NCBI GenBank assembly: GCA_964035575.1
Contig: OZ037833.1
Span: 558,001 to 622,000, forward strand
DNA length: 64,000 bases
Source of the DNA: Rhynchopus sp. YZ270_cl-10
Lineage: Eukaryota > Euglenozoa > Diplonemea > Diplonemida > Diplonemidae
Reading direction: 5' to 3'
Below, piece by piece: positions 12,081 through 23,207 of this stretch (positions within the stretch are counted from its first letter, which is position 1; the number at the start of each line of letters is the position of its first letter). The position numbers were made by a program, and so were the translations under genes. Below the pieces are notes generated by a model that searched no databases, was not told the DNA's origin, and was given only the letters and a program-made list of their open reading frames with translations.

Positions 12081-14272
12081 TCAAGAGAAGGGGGCTTTGC
12101 AAGACCAGCAGCATGTGACGCGCGTGTTTTTGACTTGAACCCTGTCAGCACCGCATCGTTTGCAGGCCTTACCGTACTGTACAAGGGTGTGCGGGAGCTT
12201 GCATGGTTTCACTATGGCCTCAATGGGCTTCCGCCAAATTTCTGGTATCTCAATCTGATGGGCGATGTCCCTTCGAGCGTTGGCGGCCTGCACATCTTCC
12301 TCATATGTGTCTAGCGACTGAAGGGGAGGGGGTTTTGAGGTAAGCAAAAGAAAAGTGTGAACAATGGACCCCAGGGTTGAGAAAATTAGAGATTCTTCTC
12401 GGGGTCGGTGTTGTTGGGAAAAAGAGAGAGAGAGAGAAAATTTAACACATACCTGCGCAGTAAGACAGGACTTTTGATCAGGTCCGTCGAGCGTGATCCC
12501 ACCCAATGCCGAAGCCGCTGCGTCGGACTCATCCATTGTCGCAAAGGTGATGCTTCCCTGAAGTGAAAAATAATTAAAATTAGTAGGATCGGGGGGTAGG
12601 TAAGTAAAGTTGTTTTCGTTGATTGCACAAAATCCTCCCCCGGTTTGAGGAATGGTTTGGCGACCGTACTCCGGTAATACTATTTCTCCTTTATTTCTAA
12701 AGCAAGATTTAAGGAATAATAAAATCGGACCTTCAACCCAGATACATACATCCCTCCCCATCTTTGAAAACGAAACAACAAAATAACTGGGCTTTCATGC
12801 TAGGTTTCCTTTACAAAACAAAATACACATACCAGAAACGTTTGTTTGTTGTCTCTGTCCGGAAGCACAGCACAGAAGTGGATGGCACCGAGCGCGTGAG
12901 CCCTGCAGATTCTGATGAGCGTCATCCCGCTTGCACCCTCCGGGAGCCCGCGGATGGTGATGGTACGGTTCGCATAGGAAGGCCACTCCGCAAGGACGCC
13001 GTCGATAGACGCCATCTTCATTTCGTTTAGTTTGAAGTATTTGTCGTCCAGGTCGTTGTTCAGCTTGAACCTCGGCGCTGCGATAGACGGAGCAGGCAAC
13101 ACCGGCAACGCCGGCCCCGTCTCCTCCTCCACCACAATAATCTCCGGCCCCAGACTCGCTTTGAACGACGCACTCACCAACCTCCTCAGATTCCCACCCA
13201 ACAACTCCTTCGGTATTCTAGCATGCTCACATGCCACCCTTCTTGCCGATTCCAACACCGCTTCATCAGACGGACCTAACGTAGGTGGAGCAAAAAGGTC
13301 TATCTCTTCTTCCTCCTCCTCTTCCTTTTCCTGTGACGTATGGGCTTCGGGTTCATATTCCATGTCGTCCTTTTTAGGTTTTGCGAGGAACACAGATCGA
13401 ACGTATTTCTCTTTATTCGTCAGTCTCGTAGGCGCGGCAATAGGGGGCCCGACGGGTAGTGGGGGGTACCGTTCCTCATCCTCGGTTTTCCCATCCTTTG
13501 TCCTGAGGGGGAGCTGACGGAGTTTTAGGTGTCTTAACTTCATTGCGCGGACCTCCTCCCGCATTGTCTCCTGCGCAACGTGAGGAAGCAATTTCGGTTC
13601 ATATTCTGGTCTCTCCTCGCTGGAAGAAGGTGATTGGGACAATCCTTTATATGCAGGAGGAGGGACATGAGAGTCTTCACTGTTGCCTCTCCTCGGAGGT
13701 GAACCTCGCCTGAAACGTGAGTTTCTTTGCCCATCTTCCGCCTTTCGTTTCACACCACGCCTCTCTGGGGATGGAGTATCCACCCTCAACAACTCATTTG
13801 AGCGATGCGCAAAGCAGGGCACGGCACCCCAAGGGACATCGGACCGGGTGGTTCCGAAGGTCTGGATCGCTTCAATCGCATCAGGACGTTCGTAGAAAGA
13901 CACCAACGCCCCTTTTTCGGCGCGAAACGAATTAAAAGCGACCCCCGCAATGTCTCCGAAACGACGAAGATAAGCACGCACCTCGGTGATGGTGGTGCTC
14001 AAGGGAATCCGCGTGAGGGTCACATCATACGTCCCGTTAGGCTGCTCCCCACGATAGGAAGCATCTTTAGTAGCAAGATCTCGCAACTCCCGCTTTGCTT
14101 CCACAATACGTTGGGACCGCCACCGGTTGCCTGAGTGGCCGTGGCCGTTGGTGGAGTAGGTGTTGTTCATTGGTCCATTGGAGCCATCAGAACCATTCAC
14201 ACCATTCCGTGAATCAGCCGGCCTAGGAGGAGGCCCAGAAGGAAGCGGGGGTACAAAGCCCTCAGGCGCCAT
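12081..14272 (-). CDS. RNA-binding protein with two RRM-like domains and a C-terminal zinc ribbon, three exons
   Basis: Exons 12833-14272, 12453-12557 and 12081-12317 (complement) encode 593 residues. The frame is kept at both joins (phase 0; donors GTATGT, acceptors CAG). The ATG at 14272 gives MAPEGFVPP. The N-terminus is Pro/Asn/Gly-rich. A first RRM-like domain (about residues 80-160) holds YDVTLTRIPLSTTITEVRAY and GALVSFYERPDAIEAI. Then comes a charged, disordered middle with an acidic run. A second RRM-like domain starts with TITIRGLPEGASG and is cut by intron 1, continuing GSITFATMDESDAAASAL in exon 2. The tail has CKRCG and CCWSCK, a likely four-cysteine zinc ribbon. I infer a role in mRNA processing or chromatin-linked RNA binding; the exact family is not recognised. 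Intron 1 houses a diverged copy of the 97-nt structured repeat. Confidence 0.8.
12597..12720. ncRNA. Structured repeat, diverged copy c, inside intron 1 of the RRM gene
   Basis: It shares GTAAGTAAAG, TTTTCGTTGATTGCACAA, TTGGCGACCGTA, ACTATTTCTCCTTTA and AAGGAATAA with copies a and b, but differs in the stems. Where a and b pair AATTACCC with GGGTGATT, this copy pairs AAATC with GGTTT plus TCC with GGA, keeping a hairpin around a TTTGA-containing loop. Conserved folding despite changed bases suggests a functional RNA or a mobile RNA-derived element. Confidence 0.45.
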
Positions 14273-14820
14273 ATTTGGGGGGAAAAAAAGAAGGAAATAG
14301 AGTGAGAGAGGGAGGGGGGAGGGAGGGGGGTTCCCCTGTAGGAGGAGTTTGAACAGTGTATCAAGAATGATGTGGTTTTCGTCCCCTGATTTTGCCCCTA
14401 TTCTGAAAATATCGGTTGGACAAAAAAAAATTCTGTGCAATATAGTATGAAATCTGTAGGAAATTCTGCAAAAAAACAAAAACAAAAAATGTCTTTCTAT
14501 GATAATCTATGAACCCTGGCAACCATTACGAAGCCAAATTATGAAACGTCCTCTACTAAGCAACACAACAAACATTGATAGAGGGTAAAAACCCCACCTT
14601 CGCAAAATACACCTATCATGGTGTGGCCGACGACCCCAAAATAGCAGAAAATAGCAGAAAGTAGCACAAAATAGCACCTCCTTTCAGCCGCACCAAAAAA
14701 AAATTCCAGATGCCCAGAATAGCAGAAAAATAGCACAAAAAAAATAGCACCCCCCTTTCCACCATATCAGATCTGTAGTAGTTTTTTACCCCAACCTATG
14801 CTTGTTGTGCTACTGCTTAT
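14273..14820. other. Spacer with an AATAGCA-rich repeat
   Basis: The part next to 14272 is the C/T-rich leader of the RRM gene. At about 14613-14760 the block GGTGTGGCCGACGACCCCAA is followed by several AATAGCAGAAA/AATAGCAC units. The first block recurs at about 1919 and the second at about 19905. No gene seen. Confidence 0.5.
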
Positions 14821-15339
14821 TCACATCTCTTCAAGCACACTTTGCGCAACATCTACGATCTCATGATGCGTGATATTCTCTGACGCTACACTATCAAAAC
14901 GAAACTTTGCCACAAACGTCTTACTCTCCGGACTCTCAAGGAGCGCAGGCAGCCAGTAACGATCATCAGCCCACATCCTATCATACGGAACGGCTGTGCG
15001 AGGGTACCACATAATGGGCGCCATCTCTTCAGATGCAGTAGGGTTCCCTGTGTACGCTGTGACCGTGAACAGATGGATTTCGAGGACCCGATCCTCCCCT
15101 TCATCAAACCAGAAGTACATCACCCCGGCCTTGCGCATTTCGGTGCCCCGTATCCCTGCCTCCTCCTCCAGCTCGCGTACGGTCGCCTCTCGGATAGTCT
15201 CCCCCGCCTCGACCTTCCCTCCAAACCCATTCCACTTCCCTGCCCCAAACCCCCGCGTCTTCCTCCCCAGCAACACTCCCTCCTCCGACAGCACGACAGC
15301 CAAGGTTAGTACCTTGCGCTTTCTGTTGGGCACCTCCAT
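14821..15339 (-). CDS. Nudix hydrolase, MTH1/NUDT1-like (8-oxo-dGTPase type)
   Basis: Single exon, 172 residues, ATG at 15339. The Nudix box is complete: GGKVEAGETIREATVRELEE followed by EAGI fits Gx5Ex7REUxEExGU, the Mg-binding and catalytic motif. Ahead of it, LLGRKTRGFGAGKWNGFGGK matches the MTH1 strand that reads GxGxWNGFGGK. MTH1 enzymes clear oxidised purine nucleotides (8-oxo-dGTP, 2-OH-dATP), which protects DNA; substrate choice here is inferred. The aromatic/acidic pair in WYPRTAVPYDRMWADDRYW resembles the MTH1 base pocket (WFxxxxxPYxxMWxDD), which strengthens the assignment. Before the ATG lies a pyrimidine stretch and ATAG, two bases off, a suitable trans-splice acceptor. Confidence 0.93.
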   Translation of the reverse strand: MEVPNRKRKVLTLAVVLSEEGVLLGRKTRGFGAGKWNGFGGKVEAGETIREATVRELEEEAGIRGTEMRKAGVMYFWFDEGEDRVLEIHLFTVTAYTGNPTASEEMAPIMWYPRTAVPYDRMWADDRYWLPALLESPESKTFVAKFRFDSVASENITHHEIVDVAQSVLEEM

Positions 15340-15815
15340 GTCTATAAATTGTTTAGGAAGGGGAAATGAGGAAATGAGGAAAAGAGGAAAAGAGGAAATG
15401 AGAGGGTTCTTTTTTCTAAATAGCGGACCGTTATCTGTTTTTTCTTTTGAGGAGGTGTGAGGAAATCTAAAAAAAAAAGGGTGAGGAGAAAGGAAGGGGT
15501 TGATTTTGGTGTGCTAAATTCCTAATCAGTTTTTCTGGGAACGGTTGGTTCGCAAAAAGGTCTACACGGTGGATTGGCCAAGGCAAAGTAAAGCAAAGTC
15601 ATTGACCACTAAAACTGACTAATACATTTTCCCAGATTGACCGGTCAATGTATTGGTTATATGACCCTGACCAGTCCGCCGTGTACGGTGGTTTTACTTT
15701 TTTTTTTGAAAACTTGGTTGTATTGGTGTAGACACCCTGATGACGAGCTCTACTATTTTTCTTCTTTGTTTTCTTCCCCCCCGTGGTTTTTCTAATCATC
15801 GCAGGCTATCGTTGC
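15340..15815. other. Spacer with one dispersed A-tailed element
   Basis: At about 15703-15757, minus strand, TAGTAGAGCTCGTCATCAGG ... GTGTCTACACCAATACAACC ends in TTTTC and an A-run: a variant of the A-tailed hairpin family. Otherwise low-complexity DNA. Confidence 0.5.
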
Positions 15816-15823
15816 AAAAGAGT

Positions 15824-16562
15824 CAGGGCGTTCGCCCCGGGGCGAAAAATATTTTTTTTCGTTAAAAAAAATTTTTCCTGAAAAAATGACATTTTATTTC
15901 GCCCCAGGGCTTCGCCCCACCGGGGCGAAACCCTGTATAAATAAATAAATAAATAAATAAATAAAAAAAGGGGAGAAAAAAAAATAAAGAGAGAGAGATT
16001 TCTCCCCACCACCCTGTCGACCCCCCGGAGGGGGGGTCGCAGAGGGGTGTCCACTGTTCCGCAAACCCGCCTGCCGTGAGAGGAAGTTTCCCCAGCACTC
16101 CCGCTCCTCAATCCTGCAGTCTGGTGAAGCCCCTGTTATAGAAGGTGTCACTACTCGTGTCAACTCTACCTTCAACGGCAGAGAGACGTTTTAGTTTATT
16201 GAAAATAATCAAAATAAGGATGAAGTCTCATATGACGGATGCCTCTCTCTTGTACATCTGTTTGATTAAACAACACAAAGAGACCCTCAGTGAGGGGGGA
16301 TTGATGAAATTCTCCATCGTTTTGCTGGTTTTAGTCAGGAAAGTGCAGCTGTAATAGCACTTGTGCTGGGGAAGGGATCACGCGCAAATCGCAAATTTTT
16401 TTTGACCACTCAGTACCAGGGATTCACCCCCCACGAACTAGCTTCTCTCCGGCGGAAAATTTTTTTTGACCTATTTTAAGCACTAGTAAAAAAGCAAAAA
16501 TTTCGGGTTTTTTGGCATTTCGCCACGATCAGGAAAAAACGATGGCGATAGCGAACGCCCTG
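15824..16562. mobile_element. hAT-type MITE, copy 1 (739 bp)
   Basis: Ends are CAGGGCGTTCGC and GCGAACGCCCTG, perfect 12-bp inverted repeats. It is flanked on both sides by the 8-bp duplication AAAAGAGT (15816-15823 and 16563-16570). An 8-bp duplication and CAG...CTG ends are the hallmark of hAT transposons. It codes no transposase, so it is non-autonomous. An AAATAAAT microsatellite and a CTCCCCCC/GGAGGGGG hairpin lie inside. This copy is somewhat diverged from copies 2 and 3. Confidence 0.95.
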
Positions 16563-16570
16563 AAAAGAGT

Positions 16571-17180
16571 TGCAAAAAAAAAGCTGCGACAGTTTATTTA
16601 TGTTTCCCCAATCAACATATAAACGTACAAATGCAAGACCAGAAGGGTGATTTTACTGAAAACTTTACAGTGACCACCTAATTGACGATCGCAGAGAGAG
16701 AATACGGTGTGCTCAAAATGTCAACCCAATAAACAGAGAGGGGCGACAATGCCTTCGGGAGCACACCACCTTTCCATAAAGAGCCGCCCACCACCCAAGG
16801 TGGGTTCTGTACTTCTTAAAGGTGAAGCAAAAAGAAAAGAGAAGTTGAAATATAAAAAATCTAAAAAATCTAAAGGGGAAAAACAGGAGCGGGGGGAATG
16901 GGGGGGGAAACCATATACATACACAATTGGCGCTTTTCCACAAAAATTTCTAATTTTTGTCCAGTCACAAACAAAAAGAACCTCACCAACACAGTAATGA
17001 AAAATATTTCCAAGGGAGTTCAACCCATTACTGGATATTTTCAACACAACACACACATGCCCCTACAAAATACATAAACCAATATTCATAGAGAGTAGTT
17101 GAAAGTGCAAACACCCTCTCTCTCTCTCTCTCTCATTGGTTATTGAACCCCAGAGAAAAAATCCCCCCTTTTATAATATT
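16571..17180. other. Spacer, no gene seen
   Basis: AT-rich with several G-runs and a CT microsatellite near 17117-17135, shortly downstream of the BILBO1 stop on the minus strand. Nothing coding recognised. Confidence 0.45.
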
Positions 17181-18342
17181 CTAGAAAGAAGCGTCACGGG
17201 CACGTCTGGGCGAGCCTTTTCCTGCGGCACCACGGTTGAATTTTTCTTGCGCCGCGCTGAAGCGGGCACGCGAGAGGCGCATCTGGTCGTTCTGGCGCTC
17301 CATCTTGACCTCTTCCTCAATGAGCTCCCGCTCGTCCGCACCGAGGGTAGATTTGCGCTGAGCAGCCTCCGCCGCCTGCGCCTGGAAGCGGTGTATGTCC
17401 TCCGCAAGCGCTGCGTTCTGTGCCTCAAGCGACTCCCTCTCACGCCGCAAATGCGCATCCTGGTCCTGGTTCGCACGCACCTCCTCTTGAATCTGCATGA
17501 TCTGTTTGTTTTTGTTGTTGTTTTTTTGGGGGGCAATGAGGAATTGTTGGAGTGTAGTTGCCACCACACTTAGTGAGAAAACATACCCTCCGTTGGATCT
17601 CCGCTTCTTCAGATGTGTTCCTACCTTTGAAGTACATGCAGTCCACTGTGTTCGGGTAGATCAACCCAAAGTTCTGCCACTCGTCATAGGTCACTTTGCC
17701 GTCTCTGTTGAGGTCCGCCTTGTAGAAAAGCTCGCCGATGGTGTTGGCGGAGAAGTCAAGACCACGCTCACGGAAGGCACGCTCAAAATCGCTGTGGTCG
17801 ATGAACCCACGACGCTGGTGGTCAATCTCCTCAAACACGATACGCACCTTCTCCGCACCAGGCAGGTCGTTCCTCTCTGCGTTCGCCCCAGAGTACCCTT
17901 GCTGCGCCGCTGGAACCGAACTCACCGCGTACGGTGCTGGCTGAGACGCATACTGCTGCTGCTGTGTGTGATGTGGGGGTGGATGAACCTGAGCGACGCT
18001 CACCCCGCCAGACGGTGGTCTCGGGGCCGGCAAATCCTGTTGGGTATCGATTGCCCAAGGTGTCTGAGGTTGAAAGACGTAGATCTGGTCGTATTCGTGC
18101 ATCTGGGTGCTGCTGATCAGGTCCACCCATTTCAGGAGAACGTCGTCATACACCTGAAGCCTGCTAACTCTGATACCCTCAGGCGGGCATTCCGCACCCT
18201 GCGGGCGGAGTGCATGCATTTCATTGGTAAACACCTCCTCAACCTTGCGGGTTAACTCCCCAATCGTCGGAAGTGCGGTGAACGTCAACTCCAAATTCAC
18301 CTTTGAACCAAACATATCCGCGCATACTAACAACGTGAACAT
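17181..18342 (-). CDS. BILBO1: BILBO1-like flagellar pocket collar protein, two exons
   Basis: Exons 17587-18342 and 17181-17501 (complement) give 358 residues, joined in phase 0 over an 85-nt intron (GTATGT...CAG). BILBO1 is the scaffold of the collar around the flagellar pocket in trypanosomes. The order of parts is the same. An N-terminal ubiquitin-like domain (1-110) holds LVCADMFGSKVNLELTF, LQVYDDVLLKWVDLI and DQIYVFQPQTPW. A Pro-rich linker follows, then two EF-hands: DHQRRGFIDHSD, and the canonical DLNRDGKVTYDE. A Gln/Glu/Arg-rich coiled coil (exon 2: QEEVRANQDQDAHLRRERES) and a short basic tail end the protein. It is much shorter than trypanosome BILBO1 (about 590 residues), the loss being in the coiled coil. 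EF-hand 1 ends in Asp where Glu is usual. The intron is mostly a shortened copy of the A-tailed element also found in the Rab14 intron. Confidence 0.88.
17541..17569 (-). repeat. Shortened A-tailed element inside the BILBO1 intron
   Basis: Minus strand: GTGTGGTGGCAACTACACTC then CAACAATT. This is the second half of the family that fills the Rab14 intron (GGCAACTACACTACTCCAAC then AATT), again in sense orientation, within an intron of only 85 nt. Confidence 0.6.
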
Positions 18343-18515
18343 TTTGTTTTATTCTTATCTCTTTTTCGTCAAAGATTCCTGAAAAAATGAGGGTGGGTGT
18401 GATAATGTTATCTCTCTGCATTGGTGTGCATCCAGTCGACCCGGGAGATTTCATTTTGAACATACATCTGGGCAAAGCAAAATTTGATTCGGTAATAGCA
18501 ATTTATCTACATTAT

Positions 18516-18552
18516 AACCAAAGATTTCTTGCTACAGTTTCTGTACTTCATT
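18516..18552 (+). ncRNA. Spliced-leader-like sequence (SL RNA gene or relic)
   Basis: The stretch ends GCTACAGTTTCTGTACTTC then ATT. The block ACAGTTTCTGTACT is the invariant 3' half of spliced leaders in kinetoplastids (Leishmania TCAGTTTCTGTACTTTATTG) and in diplonemids, whose leader, as I recall it, also begins CCAA.GATTT and has GCTACAGTTTCTGTACTT. The length to the end is about 37-39 nt, as for real leaders. What follows is AACTTAAC and not G|GTATG, so the usual 5' splice site of an SL RNA gene is missing, and no clear Sm site was found. It could be a degenerate SL RNA gene or the mark of an mRNA copied back into the genome. Confidence 0.6.
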
Positions 18553-21500
18553 AACTTAACATATCTAACCACACCTGAACAAATCTTCCGAAAGCGTCGT
18601 CCTCCTAGGTGGATGACTAGGCTGTATATACCACATATAGCGCACTGTTGTGATGTGCGTCCCCTGGGAAGGGGGTGGGGAGCCGCCGGAGCCCTTCTCT
18701 GTTGAGGAGGCCCCCTGCACGGAAGCCATCAACGAAGACTGCACCCAGGAAGCCATCAACAAAGAAGGCATCAACGAAGGCATCAACAAAGAGAGGTGCA
18801 AAGCTTTTGGTCCATAATACATTGCGATATTATGCTGGGGCCATTATCGAAGATGATGGGAAGGTGAGTCTCAATTAAAGGAAAGGAGTCGCGAGGTGTT
18901 TCAGAAACATCTATGATGATGAGCAATGATGTGAATGGAGTAGAGGGGGGTGTTTGAAATGGATGAAGATGGAAAGTGTAGCAAAGGGAATGGTCGAGGT
19001 GCTTCAAGAATACTCAACATCGAGGATGCTGGAAAATTACGAGAGGAACAAGAGGCAGAGAGGGGAGAGGAGGGGAGGGGAGCCGAAAGGCGAGCTAGGG
19101 GGGAGCGAAGGAGAGCTCCGAGCGCTCGCGCATCCAGAGGAAGACGACGCTCAGGTACCCCCTCGGTTTTGTCCAAACGTGAGAATGCGCAGCTGTTTCG
19201 CTGCATGGCGACGTGAAAAGCAGTGGGAGGGGAGGGGGGATGATGAGAGGGGGTATGTGTTCTTTTTGTAGAAAAATTTAAAATCAACGGAAGAAAAAGT
19301 TGGGGGAAAGTTTTTTTTTTTTTTGATCGGTTTAGTGTAGCTGCCATTCAGACAGTCGCTATCCAGTTTTTTGTTTTGTTTTTTGCAAAGCGGCTCGCGG
19401 GCTTTGTACAAACATTCTTTCATTTTTTTTTTTTTTCCAAAGTAAAAAAAAAATCAACAAAAAAAGAAAAAAAGAAAAATATGCTGCAAACAAATGAAAG
19501 TTGAAATACAAAGCCAAAAAAAAACAGTGTATCTGCAAACCCGAACCCAACAAACAACACGTGTGTGGTGCCTACACGTTTGTCAAATTTTTGAAGAGAA
19601 AAGAAAAAAGAAAAAAAAAAAAATATCGAAAATGAAAGAGCAAGCGTTTACAAGGCCCCATAACACAGTACGCACGCATACTCCCCACAAAAGAAGAAAA
19701 AAAGAGAAATATTCAATTCATCCCACTCTGTTGATTCTAAAAACGTAAAAATCGCGAAAACGGGAAAGGTGGGGAATTTGAATGAAAGTTGTTGTTTTTG
19801 CTGTGTGCTCTTTTTGTTTTGGTGGTCTTTAAAAATGTACTATAACCCGAAACGGGAAAGGTGGGGGAGGGTTGAAATATTGAACGCCTTCCCCACCCGC
19901 AAGAAAATAGCACAGCAAAAGCACCCCCTTTCAGCCACACCATCTGTTGATTCTGAAAACGTAAAAATCGCGAAAACGGGAAGTGGGGAAGGGTTGAAAT
20001 ATTGAACGCTTTCCCACCCGCAAACCAGATCACACTGTGTACAAAGGTTTGGGTTTGTATAGGGTGGGTTCTACTTCTTATAAAAAAACCTTTTTTTTTT
20101 TTTTTCGAAAAAAAAAAAATATAAAAATTTCTCTCCAGAGATTGAACATTACCAAAGAAAAACCTATGATTGTCATCCTCACATGTTGTGTTTTTTTGCT
20201 TGAGAATTTGAAGAAGAAAAAAAAGTCCGGAAGAATGAGAGGTGAAGCCCCTATTACGGATTACTCCACCCCACCAATTTTTTTAAAAGTTTTTTTTTTT
20301 TTGACAAAAATAATTGGCGAAAGGTAGTCATCGTGACAAAAGTCCATTCCCAAAAGAGGGTGTTTACATAGGTGAGTCAGCACCCCCTAAAGGCAAGACC
20401 GTCTGTATAACAACTACACAAAAAAGCCAGAGTATCAAAAAAAAAAGAAGAAACAAGCCCATTGACTGATCGATTGAAAGATACGAACAGGATGTTTTTA
20501 CTGTGGGTAAAATTTGAGAATGATTTATTTGAAAAACAGTTTTGTGGCTGATTTTTTTTTGTCGCATTTTTTCTTTGAACCACCTAAATTAGCAGGGTGT
20601 TGGGAGGCGTTGGGAGGGGCTGCTATTTTTTTTGGAATTCAGGTGGTCAAAATAAAAAATGTGTTCTTTTAGATCGTCTTCAGAGGGTTTGGGTGTTATT
20701 TTTTTGGACCCTTTTTTAAAAAAGGAATAAAAAAAAGTTGAAGCAAATATGCTCAATATAAAAATGTTGCTTAAAACACACAGCCCTCGCGAGACAAATG
20801 TACCTTGGCGAATGACCTTAGCCTGGCCTGCTTTGTTTGCCTTTAAAAAACGATTCGTTCTTTTGGGGAAAATCTGAAACGGAGGATAAAAAATACTCCG
20901 TATTTTCTTTTAGTCTTTGGGGGGGAGGGAGTAAAATAAAAAAGGGGGGTTTTTTTTTGCACAAATAAAAACAATATAGAGATAGATTGCGGGGTTGAAG
21001 GAAAATATGTCGGCGCGCGATGGAGTGGGAGCTCACGGCGAGAAAGGGGTGGAGGAGGGGGTTTGAAAGTTTTGTTTGTTTGTTTGTTTTTTTGTTGTTT
21101 TTTTATTTTTGCGAAAGGGGTGGAGGGGGTGTGTTATCAAAAGCTACACTGCGGACTAGTCAGGGGGACTACTAGTGGAGTTTGAATATGTATGTGGGGA
21201 CTAAGTGGAACTACTAGTCATAACAACTAGTGCTAAACTCGTAGTGTTACTGGTGGAACAATACTCGTAAAACACTAGTCATTTGGAGTAGCACTACTAG
21301 TAGTCCTCCTGACTAGTCCGCCGTGTAGTGGCAAACGTCATTTAAAAAAAAACCCCCCCAAAAAAAATGGCGTGAATAGTGTTTCTGACTATATCCACTC
21401 ATACCCTCCAAAAACCGTCCCAGGCCCCGAGTTTCCCCTTGATTAGAGAGAATCGTAAGCCTCGTGCTTGGTCGCTACAAAAAGGAGGGGGTTTGCGGGC

Positions 21501-21770
21501 TCAAAAAAAAAAATAATAATAATAATAATAAGTCGCTCTGATTTGCCTTAGGGGGTGTGGCTTTTGTATCTAGTTTGTTTTCTTGATCGTTTTTTTTTCC
21601 CTTTTTTCTGTCGTTAAGTCAGTCGAACCACAAAACTGCACTTCCGCGCTGTGAATCGGTTCTTTTGTTTCAATGTTTGTTTCGTTCTTTTTTGCGTTGT
21701 TTTATTTATTGGTTTTTTTTATTTTTTTGCTATTAGGGAATGCGAATGTCCCTCTGAGTTTTATTTTTTA
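18553..21770. other. 3.2-kb spacer, low-complexity, no firm gene
   Basis: At 18719-18791 the unit AAGCCATCAACGAAG is repeated five times in a frame (18675-18878, no ATG) with the peptide KPSTK; the frame ends LRYYAGAIIEDDGK before a GTGAGT, so a small spliced gene is conceivable but unproven. A Glu/Arg-rich frame lies at about 18954-19271. Near 19730-20010 there is a pair of repeats CGTAAAAATCGCGAAAACGG, and an A-tailed element variant lies at about 19312-19352. Confidence 0.4.
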
Positions 21771-21838
21771 TTTTTTTGATAAATTGTCGGATTAGTGTAG
21801 TTGCCTTGTGTTGCCACAGTTTTGTGCAAATCTCCACT
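21771..21838 (-). repeat. A-tailed hairpin element, intergenic copy
   Basis: Minus strand GTGGAGATTTGCACAAAACTG ... GGCAACTACACTAATCCGAC ... TTTATC then A-rich. It belongs to the same family as in the Rab14 intron. Confidence 0.65.
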
Positions 21839-21852
21839 TTCACCACTTTTTT

Positions 21853-21935
21853 TGAAATACAAAAGCCCTCTCGAGTGTACCTTGGTACGTGACCGGTGCA
21901 GTCTTACATCCATTTCGTGGTTTGCATCTGATATC
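21853..21935 (+). repeat. GAAATACAAAGCCCTCTCG-type element
   Basis: Starts GAAATACAAAAGCCCTCTCG, holds GTGTACCTTGGTACGTGACC and ends CGTGGTTTGCATCTGA. Related copies lie at 37291-37355, 38153-38223, 44271-44393 and 50672-50738. TGTACC/GGTACG forms an inner hairpin. Confidence 0.55.
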
Positions 21936-21953
21936 CCCTCGCTAAAGAAAAAT

Positions 21954-21995
21954 AGAAGAAGAAGAAGAAGAAGAAGAAGAAGAAGAAGAAGAAGA
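21954..21995 (+). repeat. (GAA)n microsatellite
   Basis: About 13 GAA triplets in a row between 21956 and 21995. Confidence 0.9.
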
Positions 21996-22259
21996 CAGGA
22001 GAAACAGGTAAGATGACCAAGCTTCATCTTTGCTTCAGTATAAAAAAAAAACTGACATTGTCAGACATAATGAGTTACGTTCTGTTAGTTTGCTTCCCTT
22101 TTGTGTGTATTTCTAGGTCTATATCTGAGCACAACACGGATCTCTTCAACAGAATGTTCGGACAATTTGTGTGCTATGCTTATTGATTTGCAAGAGGTAC
22201 ACGACTGTGAAGTAAATGAATTGCCTTGTGGTATTCCATTGGTGATGTCACCGTGTAAG

Positions 22260-22480
22260 CCAACGGTGAAACTACAAAGACAAACCACAAAATCAAATCA
22301 GTTACTTCATTGTCGTCACAAAGACAGCAGAATGCAAAAACCACCGTTCATACGGTAGAGAGAACATCCAAGAGAGAACAACGGTGAAGTGCATGATTTC
22401 ATTGACTTGAGTCTTACAACGGTGAAACCCACAAAGTAAAACCACAAAGTCAAGGTCATTTACTTCACTGTCGTATAAAA
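22260..22480 (+). repeat. Direct repeat pair of about 60 bp
   Basis: CAACGGTGAAACTACAAAG ... TTACTTCATTGTCGT at 22260-22317 recurs as CAACGGTGAAACCCACAAAG ... TTTACTTCACTGTCGT at 22417-22476. The surrounding DNA holds no recognised gene. Confidence 0.7.
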
Positions 22481-23207
22481 GTATGTCCATGCTGCGATAA
22501 GACCGATTGGTGCTAATTGTACAAAACTTCAGACACACGGGGAAACAACACCCAACAATTTTTTTCTTCTTCGAGGTGTACAAAAACAATATTGCGCTGA
22601 ACTTTAGCTGAGTCACCTTATAAGAGGGAAAGCATTAGATTCATATACTTTCAGTTCACAGAATTGAAAGTATTTGAGAGGGTCACCACATGCACCCTTT
22701 CTTTTTGGAAAGCAAAAAAAGGTAGAAGGAGGAAGGGAAAAGAGGGTTTTCCCCGAAGGAAAAAAAAAACACACAGCACAACAAAAAAAGAGAGGAAGAC
22801 AAAGCATTTGAAAGATATGTGATTATTTGATTGCGTATAATCTAAAAACCCTCCAAGGTTAGGATGTAGGAACGGCACACAACATTTTTTAGAAGATGGA
22901 CTTAAGCCTCTCGGGATTAGTCACCTTGAATACAAAAAGAAAAGAAAAAAAAGCTCTCCCCAAACCATTCCATTGTGCCACCTGCTTGCCCCATTTGAAA
23001 AGAAGAAAAAATACCGTTGATAGACGAATGTGCCGCATGCGTACACATCTGAAAAAAGATGGAGTTTTTTTTTTGTACAAAATAATCGGAATGAACCTGA
23101 ACTGAGTTTCCAAAACACACAATTTTCAATCTTTTTTTTTCTCCTTTTTTTTTTTTGCAGGATCCGAGTGGATAGCTGCAGATCGTTCAAATTGTCTACA
23201 ATAGCAT
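22481..23207. other. Spacer with hairpin repeats
   Basis: An AAGATGGACTTAAGCCTCTC-type hairpin lies at about 22891-22928 and a CATGCGTACACATCTGA-type one at about 23012-23053. No gene. Confidence 0.45.
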
